Positions 51,731 to 60,677 of a DNA stretch of 64,000 bases are shown piece after piece. The notes beneath the pieces were generated by a model. The model saw only the letters and a program-made list of their open reading frames with translations. It was not told where the DNA came from and ran no database searches. The DNA is from Candidatus Bathyarchaeota archaeon. Lineage in GTDB: Archaea; Thermoproteota; Bathyarchaeia; Bathyarchaeales; Bathycorpusculaceae. The stretch lies in the NCBI GenBank assembly GCA_026014745.1, contig JAOZHS010000002.1, positions 248,001 to 312,000 of the forward strand, written 5' to 3'. The position numbers and the translations under genes were made by a program. Position 1 is the stretch's first letter. Each line of letters opens with the position of its first letter.

Positions 51731-52020
51731 GTTTAGAGGCGCTTGCCGCGAAATATATTGGTTCAGCCGAGAAGGTTTTAGGGGAACTAAAACGCAACCC
51801 AACCCCAATAACAATAACGGAAGATGCTGTCGCGACGGTTCTTCGTTGGTGCAGAGATTATTTGGAGGATGCAAAGTATTATAAGGCGCAGGGTAAGCTT
51901 GAAACCAGCTTAACCAGTGTAGCTTACTGCGAAGGGCTACTAGATGCACTTCGACTGCTAGGTGCGGTGACGTTTGAATGGCCAACCAAACAAGAAAAAC
52001 CCGAGCCAAAGTTGTCTTAG
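51727..52020 (+). CDS. DUF357 family protein
   Basis: A 97-residue helical protein of the archaeal DUF357 family, recognised from the paired helices (AAKYIGSAEKVLGELKRNP, WCRDYLEDAKYYKAQGKLETS) and the conserved AYCEGLLDALRLLGA. It is often found beside ribL in archaea, as here. Its start overlaps the dph5 stop (ATTGA type), and its 3' end overlaps the ribL start by 43 bases in another frame. No biochemical function is established for the family. Confidence 0.78.
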   Translation: MSLEALAAKYIGSAEKVLGELKRNPTPITITEDAVATVLRWCRDYLEDAKYYKAQGKLETSLTSVAYCEGLLDALRLLGAVTFEWPTKQEKPEPKLS

Positions 52021-52445
52021 CCTCAGGCGTATTTGACCTGCTCCATCTGGGGCATGTACGGTTTTTAGAGGAAGCCAAACTTGCAGGCGGTCCCGACGCG
52101 CGGCTTGTCGTCATCGTTGCTAAAGACAGCACTGTGGAGAAGACAAAGGGAAAAAAACCCATACTCTCCGAGGGGCAACGGTGTGCGGTGGTTGCGGCGC
52201 TGCGAGTTGTGGATGAAGCGTTGGTGGGCTATGAAGGGCTCGACATCGGCGAAGTTATTGAAAAAATCAAACCTGACGTCATCGCGTTGGGCTATGACCA
52301 AGAGGCGATGGAGCGGGAAGTGGCGGCGTATGTGGCTTCGCATAAATTGCCTGTGAATATTGTTAGAATTGGCAAATTTGGAGAGAACTCTTTAGATAGC
52401 TCGACGAAGATTAAACAGAAAATACTCGACCGACTCTCTAAGTGA
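51978..52445 (+). CDS. ribL: FAD synthase RibL
   Basis: Archaeal cytidylyltransferase-type enzyme that makes FAD from FMN and ATP. The 155-residue protein carries the HIGH-like motif LASGVFDLLHLGHVRFLEEAK near residues 14-34, then PILSEGQRCAVVAALRVVDEA and LGYDQEA, and a late SSTKIK motif in place of ISSTKI. Start ATG at 51978 lies inside the DUF357 gene. ribK, which supplies FMN, is less than 1 kb away on the opposite strand, so FMN and FAD formation are clustered here. Confidence 0.88.
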   Translation: MANQTRKTRAKVVLASGVFDLLHLGHVRFLEEAKLAGGPDARLVVIVAKDSTVEKTKGKKPILSEGQRCAVVAALRVVDEALVGYEGLDIGEVIEKIKPDVIALGYDQEAMEREVAAYVASHKLPVNIVRIGKFGENSLDSSTKIKQKILDRLSK

Positions 52446-52458
52446 GTGGTTATCCGCC

Positions 52459-53070
52459 ATGAACTGCACCAAATACAAACCCACCTACATACTCATCGCC
52501 ATAAACATCGCTATCTACATTTATGGAGCCATCGTAGGAGGCGACGCATTCACCACAGGCGACAACGTCGTGTACATGTGGGGGCAAGTGAACCTGTTTA
52601 TCTTTCAAGGTGCATATTGGCAACTCATCAGCTCCATATTCATCCATGCCTCCATCTTCCACTTAGCAGGTAACATGCTGTTCCTCTTAATCTTCGGATT
52701 ACGGGCAGAAGAAATGTTTAGCCTACCCGAGTATCTCTTAATCTATTTAGCAGGCGGCTTAGTAGGCAACCTGCTATCGTTGATGTTTGGCCCCTATTTC
52801 ATTTCCGTGGGGGCATCGGGCGCCATATTCTCAATTTTCGGCGCAGTCGTCATCTATAACCGCCGAGCCGTACGACAATCCATCTTAGGCGCATTAGTAT
52901 ACGCGTTTTTCCTGTTCTTCCTAAACGTTGGTGAAGGCACCAACCTCGTTGCACACCTTGGCGGACTCGCATTTGGCTTGCTGATAGGCTACTGGATAGC
53001 TTCAAAACGTAAACAAGCAGAACAATACCAAACTCAATACACGTATTCGACGACGGCAACGCCGTTTTAG
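52459..53070 (+). CDS. rhomboid intramembrane serine protease
   Basis: A 203-residue membrane protease with six hydrophobic helices. The catalytic serine is S120 in GASGAIFS and the catalytic histidine is H166 in VAHLGGLAFG; the conserved HxxxN pair is H68/N72 in HLAGNMLF. It would cut membrane-embedded segments of other proteins. The gene is close behind ribL (13-base gap) and ends four bases into the ribK gene. No substrate can be named from sequence. Confidence 0.88.
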   Translation: MNCTKYKPTYILIAINIAIYIYGAIVGGDAFTTGDNVVYMWGQVNLFIFQGAYWQLISSIFIHASIFHLAGNMLFLLIFGLRAEEMFSLPEYLLIYLAGGLVGNLLSLMFGPYFISVGASGAIFSIFGAVVIYNRRAVRQSILGALVYAFFLFFLNVGEGTNLVAHLGGLAFGLLIGYWIASKRKQAEQYQTQYTYSTTATPF

Positions 53071-53819
53071 TTGGACTGCGTGTAAACCTCAACTTTCACT
53101 TTATGCCCATCTTTCAAGTTAAGATGCTTGCGTAAACAAACGGGCGCGATGAGTTCAAGCACCGAAGCATCATAGTGGCTACGCATCGCCGTCACCAAGG
53201 CACCCTTAACTTTGTTGTCAATCAGGGCGGGAAAACATTTGACGAGGCCGAAGGTGCGGTCTTCGTTTTGGAAGCCTTTGACCTCGATACCGGGGTAGGC
53301 GTCGAGTTCCGTGCGGGTTTTGATGTCATAGTCCGCGGTTAATTTGAGGTTGAGGGTACCGGGGTAGGGTTCGAAGCCGAGTTTTTCCACGATTTGCTTG
53401 CGGTAATCGGTTTTGCCCACATAGTAGGCGCCTTCACCTAAACCCGTGAAGACTGTGCCTTCTACCGTGACGGAGGGCGGGTAGGATTTTTCGATGAGAA
53501 CTTTGAGGTTGCTGTAGAGTTTTTGGATTTCTTTGGTGCCCTGCTCCTCGATTTTGATTAAGCCGCCATCGGGGGTGATGTCTCGTTGAATCCAGCCTTT
53601 GCGTTCTAACTCGATGAGGTAGCGAGATGCGGTCTGCTGGGATATGCCGAGTTTCTTAGCTAAATATTCTGTAGAAACCTTGGCGCTTCGCCGATAGGCG
53701 CCCAACTCGGCAAGTTTTATGAGCATATAGAGGTGCTGCCACTGTTGCTTTTCCGTCAAAGGGTGATTCTCCGATGATTTAGAAATATAGCGCTGAATAT
53801 TTAAGCGGCTCGGGGACAA
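53067..53819 (-). CDS. ribK: CTP-dependent riboflavin kinase with HTH domain
   Basis: Makes FMN from riboflavin and CTP. The N-terminal residues 1-100 form a winged helix (LAKKLGISQQTASRYLIELERKGWIQRD), and residues 115-245 the DUF120 catalytic domain with GEGAYYVGKTDYRKQI, FEPYPGTLNLKL and RSHYDASVLELIAPVCLRKHL. The fused helix-turn-helix suggests it also regulates genes in response to flavin. It converges with the rhomboid gene by a four-base overlap. It pairs functionally with ribL about 0.6 kb away. Confidence 0.9.
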   Translation of the reverse strand: MSPSRLNIQRYISKSSENHPLTEKQQWQHLYMLIKLAELGAYRRSAKVSTEYLAKKLGISQQTASRYLIELERKGWIQRDITPDGGLIKIEEQGTKEIQKLYSNLKVLIEKSYPPSVTVEGTVFTGLGEGAYYVGKTDYRKQIVEKLGFEPYPGTLNLKLTADYDIKTRTELDAYPGIEVKGFQNEDRTFGLVKCFPALIDNKVKGALVTAMRSHYDASVLELIAPVCLRKHLNLKDGHKVKVEVYTQSN

Positions 53820-53922
53820 ACTCGTAAGTTTAAAACAAAACAGACTCCTTTACAGAAAGCCCAGCATAAGTCAAGGTTTCTTGACGAATAATTTTTTATC
53901 GTAAACCGCCTAAATCACAAGC

Positions 53923-54561
53923 ATGAGCAAATTCAACAAACGGCTAACATTTATTCTGATTCTCTCACCATTGCTATTTTTGTCCTTTTCAAATTCAATG
54001 CAATTTGCTGTGAGTCAAACAACCGGATACAAAGCCATTGTACATATAACTTCTCCAGTTCAAGACCAGATTTACCGAACAAATAATATACTTGTGAATT
54101 TTACCTGTGACACAAACATTCCCGAATCAGAAATCTATTCTTTTATGTTCGCTGGCAATATTGATGGACAAGTAGGCTATCATGGTGGAGACCGCCTCTG
54201 GTTAGGTACTTTTCAGAAACCCCTTAGTAGTTTCTATAGCATTCCCGTTAACGTGTCTGAGGGCACTCATTTGCTTTGGGTACAAGTGAGCATTGGAATC
54301 AGTGAAATGGATTCAGGTGTTGCCTATCCTAGTGGCGTTATTGTGGAGGATTTGTCTCAAATCGTCAGTTTCACAGTAGACACAGGGGCAGGCACTCCAA
54401 ATCCAGCAGTTACCCCTACGCCGCAACCCACAAACTCAGCCGCCTCAAACACAGAACCAACCGCTACACCTACCGTTCCAGAATCCTCATGGGTGGCAAT
54501 AGCGGCTTTACTTGTGTCTGTGCTCTGTGTTGAGATAATATTTAGGCATCGAAAACACTAA
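53923..54561 (+). CDS. anchored surface protein with P/T-rich linker
   Basis: A 212-residue protein. The signal peptide covers residues 1-32 (LTFILILSPLLFLSFSNSM, then AVSQ). A beta-rich domain with HITSPVQDQIYRTNNILVNF follows, then a linker with repeated TPTP, TEPTATPT, and a C-terminal membrane helix (AIAALLVSVLCVEIIF) with an RHRKH tail. It matches the layout of four other genes in the window. Function unknown. Confidence 0.7.
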   Translation: MSKFNKRLTFILILSPLLFLSFSNSMQFAVSQTTGYKAIVHITSPVQDQIYRTNNILVNFTCDTNIPESEIYSFMFAGNIDGQVGYHGGDRLWLGTFQKPLSSFYSIPVNVSEGTHLLWVQVSIGISEMDSGVAYPSGVIVEDLSQIVSFTVDTGAGTPNPAVTPTPQPTNSAASNTEPTATPTVPESSWVAIAALLVSVLCVEIIFRHRKH

Positions 54562-54633
54562 TTGAGAACAATGACCTTTTTGGGCTCGATATAACTAACT
54601 ATTCTTTAGGGGTAATCCTCAAGCTGGGACAGC

Positions 54634-55359
54634 ATGAACGTTTTTGATGCGATGGGCAAGTATTGGGCAGAAATCGCCGACGCCAACCAGACCCCACGCC
54701 AAATCAGCTTCCTCAAAACCCACCTACCAAGCGGCGGCTACGTGCTCGACCTCGCCTGCGGCACAGGACGCCACATGACGCCGCTTATGAAAGCGGGGTT
54801 TGGTTTAGTGGGGCTCGATGTTTCTGGCAAACTGCTGCGTCTTGCCAAACAGAGGGATAAGTCGGTGCAGGTGGTCTGCGGCGATTTGCGGTATCTGCCT
54901 TTCAAAAAGGACACGTTTGGGGCTGCGGTGAGCATGGATACGAGCATTGGCTATCTGCCATCGGTGAAGGATGATGTAGGGGTGTTAGTTGAAGCTCATC
55001 GAGTACTAAAAGAGGGAGGCGTGTTGGCGGTTGATGTTTTCAACAAAAGCCACCTCACAGCGAAATACAAAGGTAAACCTGCAGCGACTAAAAGATTGCA
55101 ATATCCCAATTTCACTCTGGAGCAAACAAGAACAGTGAGCGAGGACGGCGTTTGGCTTTGTGATTTGTGGACAGTGCAGGGCAAGACAGGAGAAGCCAGG
55201 ACGTTTGAGCATAGGGTGCGGCTATATGAGCAGGAGGCGCTAAAGATGCTGCTTGTTGCGGCGCGTTTTGGTTCCCAACAGTTTTTCGGCAACTATGACG
55301 GTCAAGCGTTTGGGGCGGATTCGCCGAGACTCATCGTTGTTGCCGCCGCTGCCAAGTGA
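54634..55359 (+). CDS. class I SAM-dependent methyltransferase
   Basis: A 241-residue protein with the Rossmann methyltransferase fold. Motif I is YVLDLACGTGRHMTPL near residues 33-48, followed by VGLDVSGKLLRLAKQR and the later motif DTSIGYLPSVKDDVGVLVEAHRVLKEGGVLAVDVF. A GNYDGQAFGADSPRLIVVA block ends the protein. The substrate cannot be inferred. It stands alone with a short upstream gap. Confidence 0.8.
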   Translation: MNVFDAMGKYWAEIADANQTPRQISFLKTHLPSGGYVLDLACGTGRHMTPLMKAGFGLVGLDVSGKLLRLAKQRDKSVQVVCGDLRYLPFKKDTFGAAVSMDTSIGYLPSVKDDVGVLVEAHRVLKEGGVLAVDVFNKSHLTAKYKGKPAATKRLQYPNFTLEQTRTVSEDGVWLCDLWTVQGKTGEARTFEHRVRLYEQEALKMLLVAARFGSQQFFGNYDGQAFGADSPRLIVVAAAAK

Positions 55360-55456
55360 TGCCTGCTAAAGCATTTTTAGGCGTGTATGATGCTTTCTAC
55401 CGCATAACAGTTATAAGCGTCAACTAAAAGACATCAAAACACAGAATGTGAGAAGC

Positions 55457-56452
55457 ATGAACGCTTGGAAGCTTCACTTTTCGATGGTTGCTACCTTAGC
55501 AGCGATTTTTGGGTTAACTACGTTAGTTTTCGCGGTTGTACTAACTTGGGCGGGTCTTGGGCTAAGCTTAGCCATGATTGGCCTTTTAGTGGTCGGGCTA
55601 AACATTGCCCAGTGGCTCCTCTCGCCTTACCTCGTCGGAGCCATCTACCGCGCCAAAGCGTTGCCTGAAAACGAGAACCCCAAACTCCACCAAGTCGTAG
55701 CGGACCTTAGCAAGAAAAGCGGCATCTCCAAACCCCAACTTATGCTCTCCAAACTAACCATACCCAACGCATTCGCTTATGGGTCTCCTTTAACGGGTAG
55801 CCGCGTCGCCGTAACCGAGGGACTAATCAAAAACCTTGACGACGGCGAAGTTGAAGCAGTACTGGGTCACGAGTTGGGTCACCTAAAACACCGCGATGTC
55901 CAAGTCATGATGGTTGTTTCCTTTTTGCCCGCCCTGTTCTACTATATTGGTTACTCCATGATGCTGTCGGGAATGTTTGGCGGCGGCAACCAACGTGAAG
56001 GCGGCCAAGGTGGCGGTAACGCCCTAATCGGCATTGCTTTCATGGCTTTCTCATGGATTCTAACCTTATTCACGCTCTACCTTAGCCGACTCCGCGAATA
56101 CTACGCCGATCGCCACAGCGCATCCATTGTCGATAACGGCGCCGAAAAACTCTCCACTGGCCTTGTCACCATCGTGGAGCAAAGCAAGCGCAGCGGTAGA
56201 CCTACACGAGAGCAAGCCCAAAACAACAACGCCTTCAAAGCGCTCTTCATCTCGGACCCAGACCGCGCAAACGTCGACGCAGAAGAACTCCACGCCAACA
56301 ACATCACCAACAAATACGACCTACTCAGAGAAACACTTGCCCAAAAACCCAGTGGCGCAGAGAAATTCGTAGAAATCTTCTCCACCCACCCCAACATCAT
56401 AAAGCGGCTGCGGGCGCTACAGGAACTTCGCGAAAACCCACGCGGGTACTAA
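55457..56452 (+). CDS. htpX: HtpX-type zinc metalloprotease, M48
   Basis: A membrane-bound protease of about 331 residues. The zinc site is HELGHLKHRD (HExxH, starting at residue 138 from this ATG). The third ligand lies in the segment YLSRLREYYADRHSA. Four hydrophobic helices surround the site, with the active domain on the cytoplasmic face. The start at ATG 55457 is preferred; GTG 55448 would add three residues. Its stop overlaps that of the MBL gene by four bases, and its role is probably quality control of membrane proteins. Confidence 0.88.
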   Translation: MNAWKLHFSMVATLAAIFGLTTLVFAVVLTWAGLGLSLAMIGLLVVGLNIAQWLLSPYLVGAIYRAKALPENENPKLHQVVADLSKKSGISKPQLMLSKLTIPNAFAYGSPLTGSRVAVTEGLIKNLDDGEVEAVLGHELGHLKHRDVQVMMVVSFLPALFYYIGYSMMLSGMFGGGNQREGGQGGGNALIGIAFMAFSWILTLFTLYLSRLREYYADRHSASIVDNGAEKLSTGLVTIVEQSKRSGRPTREQAQNNNAFKALFISDPDRANVDAEELHANNITNKYDLLRETLAQKPSGAEKFVEIFSTHPNIIKRLRALQELRENPRGY

Positions 56453-57075
56453 AGCAAAGAATCCGCATCAGTGAGGAAAGGATTTACTTTCTTTTCTTGC
56501 CCAATCACTGTGGCTTCGCCATGACCGGGGTACACCAGTAGGTTGTCGGGCAATTGTTTGATTTTTTCCAGCGACTGCCGCATGTCACGCATGGATCCGC
56601 CTTCAAAGTCCGTTCTGCCTATGCTTCCAGCAAAAAGCGTATCCCCAGTAAAAACAACTTTCTCGCCCACAAGACAGATGCTTCCTCGGCTGTGACCGGG
56701 GGTATGCAGAATGTTTAGGGGTTCGGAACCGAAGACGATTTGGTCGTGTTCCTCTAAAAGGACGTTATCGGGGTTTCCGAAACGAGAGATGCTCTCGATG
56801 TATGAGGCGTCAAAGGAGTGGATACAGATGGGCACGCTGTATTTTCTTTTGAAGAGGTCATCGCCTTTGATGTGGTCATCGTGTCCATGAGTGTTTATGA
56901 TGAATTTTATGGTTAAACCGTTTTTTTCGATGTAATTTACGATGGCTGTGGCTTCATGCACAAAATCTAAGCCGGGGTCGATTATGACGGCTTCTTTGGT
57001 TTGGGCGTCACTTGCAACATAACAGTTAGTGTAGAGCATACCTACGGGGAAGGTTTCAACTATCATAGCAACCAA
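56449..57075 (-). CDS. MBL-fold metallo-hydrolase, glyoxalase II-like
   Basis: A 208-residue metallo-beta-lactamase fold hydrolase. The di-metal motif is INTHGHDDHIKGDD near residues 60-73, the next ligand is in HTPGHSRGS, and further ligands lie in FTGDTLFAGSIGRTD and YPGHGEA. This is the glyoxalase II-like branch, in which the metal site hydrolyses thioesters or other esters. The natural substrate is unknown. It converges on htpX by four bases. Confidence 0.87.
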   Translation of the reverse strand: MVAMIVETFPVGMLYTNCYVASDAQTKEAVIIDPGLDFVHEATAIVNYIEKNGLTIKFIINTHGHDDHIKGDDLFKRKYSVPICIHSFDASYIESISRFGNPDNVLLEEHDQIVFGSEPLNILHTPGHSRGSICLVGEKVVFTGDTLFAGSIGRTDFEGGSMRDMRQSLEKIKQLPDNLLVYPGHGEATVIGQEKKVNPFLTDADSLL

Positions 57076-57170
57076 AAGAAAATACCCACAAAGATAAACT
57101 AAATGTTTTTGCTTCCAAACGCTAAAAACATCATCAAAGACTTTTGAACTAAAAAATCAGTGATCCTCGA

Positions 57171-57437
57171 TTATGTGCCTGTGACCTGAAGAAAGCCAGT
57201 GAGTTTAATGGTGCTTCCGCATTTGCCGCAACTGATGACTAATTCTGAAAGTTCATCGTTAACTACTTGGGTGTCAAGGATTTGGTAGGTTTCTTCTGAC
57301 GAGTCATCGGGCGAAATTGACGTTCCACATTTTGGGCATGGGAAAGAACCGTCACCTTCAACACTCGATAGGTCAATCTTGTATTCCTTTTCTTTGTCCA
57401 GTTTTTTCATCATCATGGGTTCTTCCTCTAATTTCAA
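57171..57437 (-). CDS. small zinc-ribbon protein
   Basis: An 88-residue protein with two cysteine pairs (CPKCGT near residue 34 and ISCGKCGS near residue 71) forming a zinc ribbon, with acidic residues between them. The N-terminus (EEEPMMMKKLDKEKEY) is charged; an internal start at MMKK is possible. No clear family. It lies between the MBL hydrolase and the PEPCK gene on the same strand but with separate gaps of about 95 and 110 bases. Confidence 0.6.
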   Translation of the reverse strand: MKLEEEPMMMKKLDKEKEYKIDLSSVEGDGSFPCPKCGTSISPDDSSEETYQILDTQVVNDELSELVISCGKCGSTIKLTGFLQVTGT

Positions 57438-57545
57438 TTATAGTTTTGTTAATTAAACAATTATGAATCTCTAGTCAGTAACGAAGTCTTTAAAAAGCTG
57501 TCCCAAAAAAAGGAAAAAAAAGATTTTGAATTTAGCATTTTCAAG

Positions 57546-59450
57546 TCAAGCCTTGTTCTCTTTTTCGAACTGTTCAGGAGAAATATAGTCGCCGTATTTA
57601 GCTTGAGCAGCCAGTAGCCGTTCGCGTTGCATGTATAGTAATCCGAAGAGTTCCAGAGGGTTGTCAGTGACGTTTTCTTGGTAGAATTTGGAGACGCGTT
57701 CGATTTTGGAGAGGTTTTCGGGGACGCGGATGGTGAATTGTTTGTTGTAGTCTGCTTTTTCGTAGCTTCGACCCAGTACTTCTTTGAAGAGTTTCTTGAG
57801 GTCTTCATATTTGGGTATGTAGCCTGTGGGGGTGGGGATAGCTTCGACTTCGTTGTGCACTCGGAGTTCCATCCACTTTACCCAGACATGTTTGTCTCTG
57901 GGGGTGTTGAGGTATTTGCCAGTTTCGATGTCACGAAGGAAGTAGTTCACGCCGAAGACGATGGGTTGCTTTTGGAGTTTTTTACCGAAGTTTAGGTTAT
58001 TCTGCACGTTTCGACCCATGGGGATGCTGATGAAGTCCTGTATGCTCATCATGTTAATTTCGGGGACACCTTCTTTGCCGACGGTTGCAAAAGTGGTTTC
58101 AGTCTCCAATGAAGCACCGTAAGCGATGATACCGTGCTCCCAGCTAAAACTCTGTTGAACAGGCACGTAGGCTTTTGCGTCTCGACCGCCATACATGATG
58201 CCGCCTAACTCGACTCCGTTGGGGTTGTTGAGTTCAGGGTCAACGTTTTCTAGGGCTGTTAATGCCACGGCGTAGCGGGCGTTTTTGTGAGCTGCTGGGA
58301 TGTCGTTGCCGTTTTCGTCTTTTTTGCCTTCAAACCATGTACCAGTGTAGTTGATGCCGTCTTTGGGTAATTCCTGCCCCATACCAAGCCAGTAGGGCTT
58401 GCCGTCTTTCACTAAGATGTTGCTAAATACGATTTCGCCAGGGGTTGTGAGTACCTTCCAGATGAGAGCGTCATCTTTGGGGTTGACATCTTGGATAATG
58501 CCAAAGATGCCTGATTCCACGTTAACGGCGCGGGCGACAGAGTCGATGTCGCGGATGTAGGCGATGTCGTCACCTAAGATTTTTTCACCCGGCAACATAG
58601 CTGTGGATGTTTTGCCGCATGCACTTGGGAAGGCACCTGCAAAGTAGGTTTTGCGTCCACCAGGACCAAACACGCCCATAAGCAGCATGTGCTCAGCTAA
58701 CCAGCCTTCACTGCTGGCTTTGCGGATGGCTAAACGGAAGGCAAGTTTCTTGAAACCCACCGAGTTGCCAGCGTACTGGGTGTTGACGCTGTAGATAGTG
58801 TTATCCATGTGGTCGATGTAGATGCGTTTTTTAGCGTAATCTTCGCTGACCATGTCACTGGTGAGTTTCCCCGCGGAATGAACCACACGCAGAAAATCTG
58901 TTTTTGGTCCAGCTTTAACGAATTGTTCAAACCCTGCCCTGTAGAGTAGCGATTCAGTGTGGGCAACATACCATGAATCGGTGGCTTGTAAACCTAATAT
59001 CGTGAAAACCGAGTCGGGGGGTCCAAGAGAAATGAAGCGAAGAATCATGGTTCTGCCTGCCATGGAGTTTCGCAGCAACCCTCGAACTTCTACGAGACCC
59101 TCTTGGCGGTCAATCTGGTTAAGCGCCTTGCTCAACGTTAAGCCTTTGGGTACGAGGTATTTGGTGGCTTGGCGGTCGCGTCCTTGGTCTTGTTCGCCGT
59201 CGAAGTGAAGAGTGTGTCCCTGTAGGGTTAGGGTGGCTTGTTCTTCTCCGGAGGCGATAGCTTGTTTGCGGACGTAGGCTATGTCTTCGGCGGAGTCGCT
59301 GCATATGAAGATTTTTTCGGGGTGACAAAGATCGCTTTCTTTGGCGATGAATTCGTGTACGTTGGGGTTGTCGATTTTTTGAAGTTTTTTAAAATCGGCT
59401 TCGGTTAGTTTAGGTTGGAGTGCTTCAAGATAGGGATTCATTATTGCCAT
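57546..59450 (-). CDS. pckG: phosphoenolpyruvate carboxykinase (GTP)
   Basis: Interconverts oxaloacetate and phosphoenolpyruvate with GTP. The 634-residue protein has the GTP-type signature FAGAFPSACGKTSTAML near residue 280 (substrate and nucleotide loop), GGRDAKAYVPVQQSFSWEHGI, the aspartate-rich ILGDDIAYIRD for metal binding and FGVNYFLRD. The length suits the GTP class and not the ATP class. It stands alone, starting at ATG 59450. It would serve gluconeogenesis from peptides or organic acids (inference). Confidence 0.93.
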   Translation of the reverse strand: MAIMNPYLEALQPKLTEADFKKLQKIDNPNVHEFIAKESDLCHPEKIFICSDSAEDIAYVRKQAIASGEEQATLTLQGHTLHFDGEQDQGRDRQATKYLVPKGLTLSKALNQIDRQEGLVEVRGLLRNSMAGRTMILRFISLGPPDSVFTILGLQATDSWYVAHTESLLYRAGFEQFVKAGPKTDFLRVVHSAGKLTSDMVSEDYAKKRIYIDHMDNTIYSVNTQYAGNSVGFKKLAFRLAIRKASSEGWLAEHMLLMGVFGPGGRKTYFAGAFPSACGKTSTAMLPGEKILGDDIAYIRDIDSVARAVNVESGIFGIIQDVNPKDDALIWKVLTTPGEIVFSNILVKDGKPYWLGMGQELPKDGINYTGTWFEGKKDENGNDIPAAHKNARYAVALTALENVDPELNNPNGVELGGIMYGGRDAKAYVPVQQSFSWEHGIIAYGASLETETTFATVGKEGVPEINMMSIQDFISIPMGRNVQNNLNFGKKLQKQPIVFGVNYFLRDIETGKYLNTPRDKHVWVKWMELRVHNEVEAIPTPTGYIPKYEDLKKLFKEVLGRSYEKADYNKQFTIRVPENLSKIERVSKFYQENVTDNPLELFGLLYMQRERLLAAQAKYGDYISPEQFEKENKA

Positions 59451-59587
59451 GTATTTTTCACCATTAAATTCTTGAAATTAAGTCTAGGCTTCCTTTTTGT
59501 AACTTGCATTAGTAAATGATAAACCTTGTGCAAAGAAAAGAAATGTGGAGAATTGTAGCGTTCCATAGGCAAATTCTTTACACAAAC

Positions 59588-60559
59588 CTATAGTTCGTTT
59601 ACAGTTCCGGGGACTCGGGGGAAAGGTTGGCATTCAGCAATGTGGTCAACACCAGCAAGCCATCCAACTAAACGTTCCATGCCTATGCCTCCGCCGGCAG
59701 TGGCTTTGAGCCGTCCGTCTTTGGCCATTTTAAGCACTAGTGAATAGTTGTCTTTGTTGACTTGGTCACGCTCAAGCTTGCTCAAGATTTTGCTGTACTC
59801 AAATTCACGCTTAGCACCCGAGAGTACTTCGCCAAACTGGGGCAAGAAGAGGTCATAGTTGTCCCATTTACCCGTCGCGAAATCTTCAAAATCATAGAAT
59901 TCACGAGGTATGTTGGTTACCCACACGGGTTCAGTAATATCTTTTGCGACGCCTGCTTCCCAACCGTCAGCGCCGTATTTAGCTTCTAAATCCAAGCGGT
60001 CAATGACTTTGAAGGGTGCCTTTGGAGCTTTGAGGCTGTCACAGCGGCACAGAGTGGTTAATTCGCTTTTCATGTCGCGTTTGAGGTCTTTAACAAGGGT
60101 GCAGATAGCGTCTTCTACCAATGTAAAGACATCTTTTGAAGTTGCACCGCTCACTTCAAAGTCTAATTGAGTGAATTCGTATATGTGCCTTCCAGTTTTT
60201 GCGCGTTCCGCCTTTTCAATGCGGATGTTGGGTGAAAGGATGAATAGTTTAGGATAGGCAGTGGATGATGCGACGAGTTTGTGGATAATCATGCTGGCGG
60301 TGGTGCGAACGGGTTTGCCGTAGATGTCGACTTCAATGCGTTTCTCGATGGATGCACCAGGGTCTGGCCAGAGGGGGTCAGTGCTTTGGCTCAAAGCAAC
60401 TGGGAGGAGCCATTGGAAGCCCTTGTTAATGTATGTGTTAGTGAGACTTTTGAGAGTGTAAGTCATAATTTTGCCTATGCAGGCTTTTCGTTCTAGCTCG
60501 GTTGTCGTTAGTTGGTCTAACGGTTTGGGAATTTGGATTGCTTTACTCAAGGTAATCAC
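59588..60559 (-). CDS. archaeal asparagine synthetase (AsnRS-related, class IIb fold)
   Basis: A protein of about 323 residues that looks like the catalytic core of a class II asparaginyl/aspartyl-tRNA synthetase but lacks the N-terminal anticodon-binding domain. The AspRS/AsnRS motif 2 region (FTQLDFEVS) and motif 3 (GGGIGMERLVGWLAG) are intact. Such free-standing cores in archaea act as asparagine synthetase A, making asparagine from aspartate and ammonia with ATP. The start could be the GTG at 60559, TTG 60550 or GTG 60592. Its divergent neighbour is an Lrp/AsnC regulator, the same arrangement as asnA-asnC in E. coli. Confidence 0.78.
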   Translation of the reverse strand: MITLSKAIQIPKPLDQLTTTELERKACIGKIMTYTLKSLTNTYINKGFQWLLPVALSQSTDPLWPDPGASIEKRIEVDIYGKPVRTTASMIIHKLVASSTAYPKLFILSPNIRIEKAERAKTGRHIYEFTQLDFEVSGATSKDVFTLVEDAICTLVKDLKRDMKSELTTLCRCDSLKAPKAPFKVIDRLDLEAKYGADGWEAGVAKDITEPVWVTNIPREFYDFEDFATGKWDNYDLFLPQFGEVLSGAKREFEYSKILSKLERDQVNKDNYSLVLKMAKDGRLKATAGGGIGMERLVGWLAGVDHIAECQPFPRVPGTVNEL

Positions 60560-60662
60560 GTGAAATGGTTGTGTTGGATTAGCACAGTACACGGGAGGTA
60601 ATAAATTTTTTATAATAAAAAATGATTAATTTACAATAACTACAAGTTTTTATACCTGAAAC

Positions 60663-60677
60663 ATGTAAGATTTACAT
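60663..60677 (+). promoter_or_regulatory. candidate Lrp/AsnC operator
   Basis: ATGTAA-GAT-TTACAT, a perfect inverted repeat, ends exactly one base before the ATG of the Lrp gene. A TATA-like TTTTTATACC lies about 30 bases upstream of the ATG, so the transcript would be leaderless and the repeat would cover the start site. This is a good place for autoregulation. Confidence 0.55.
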
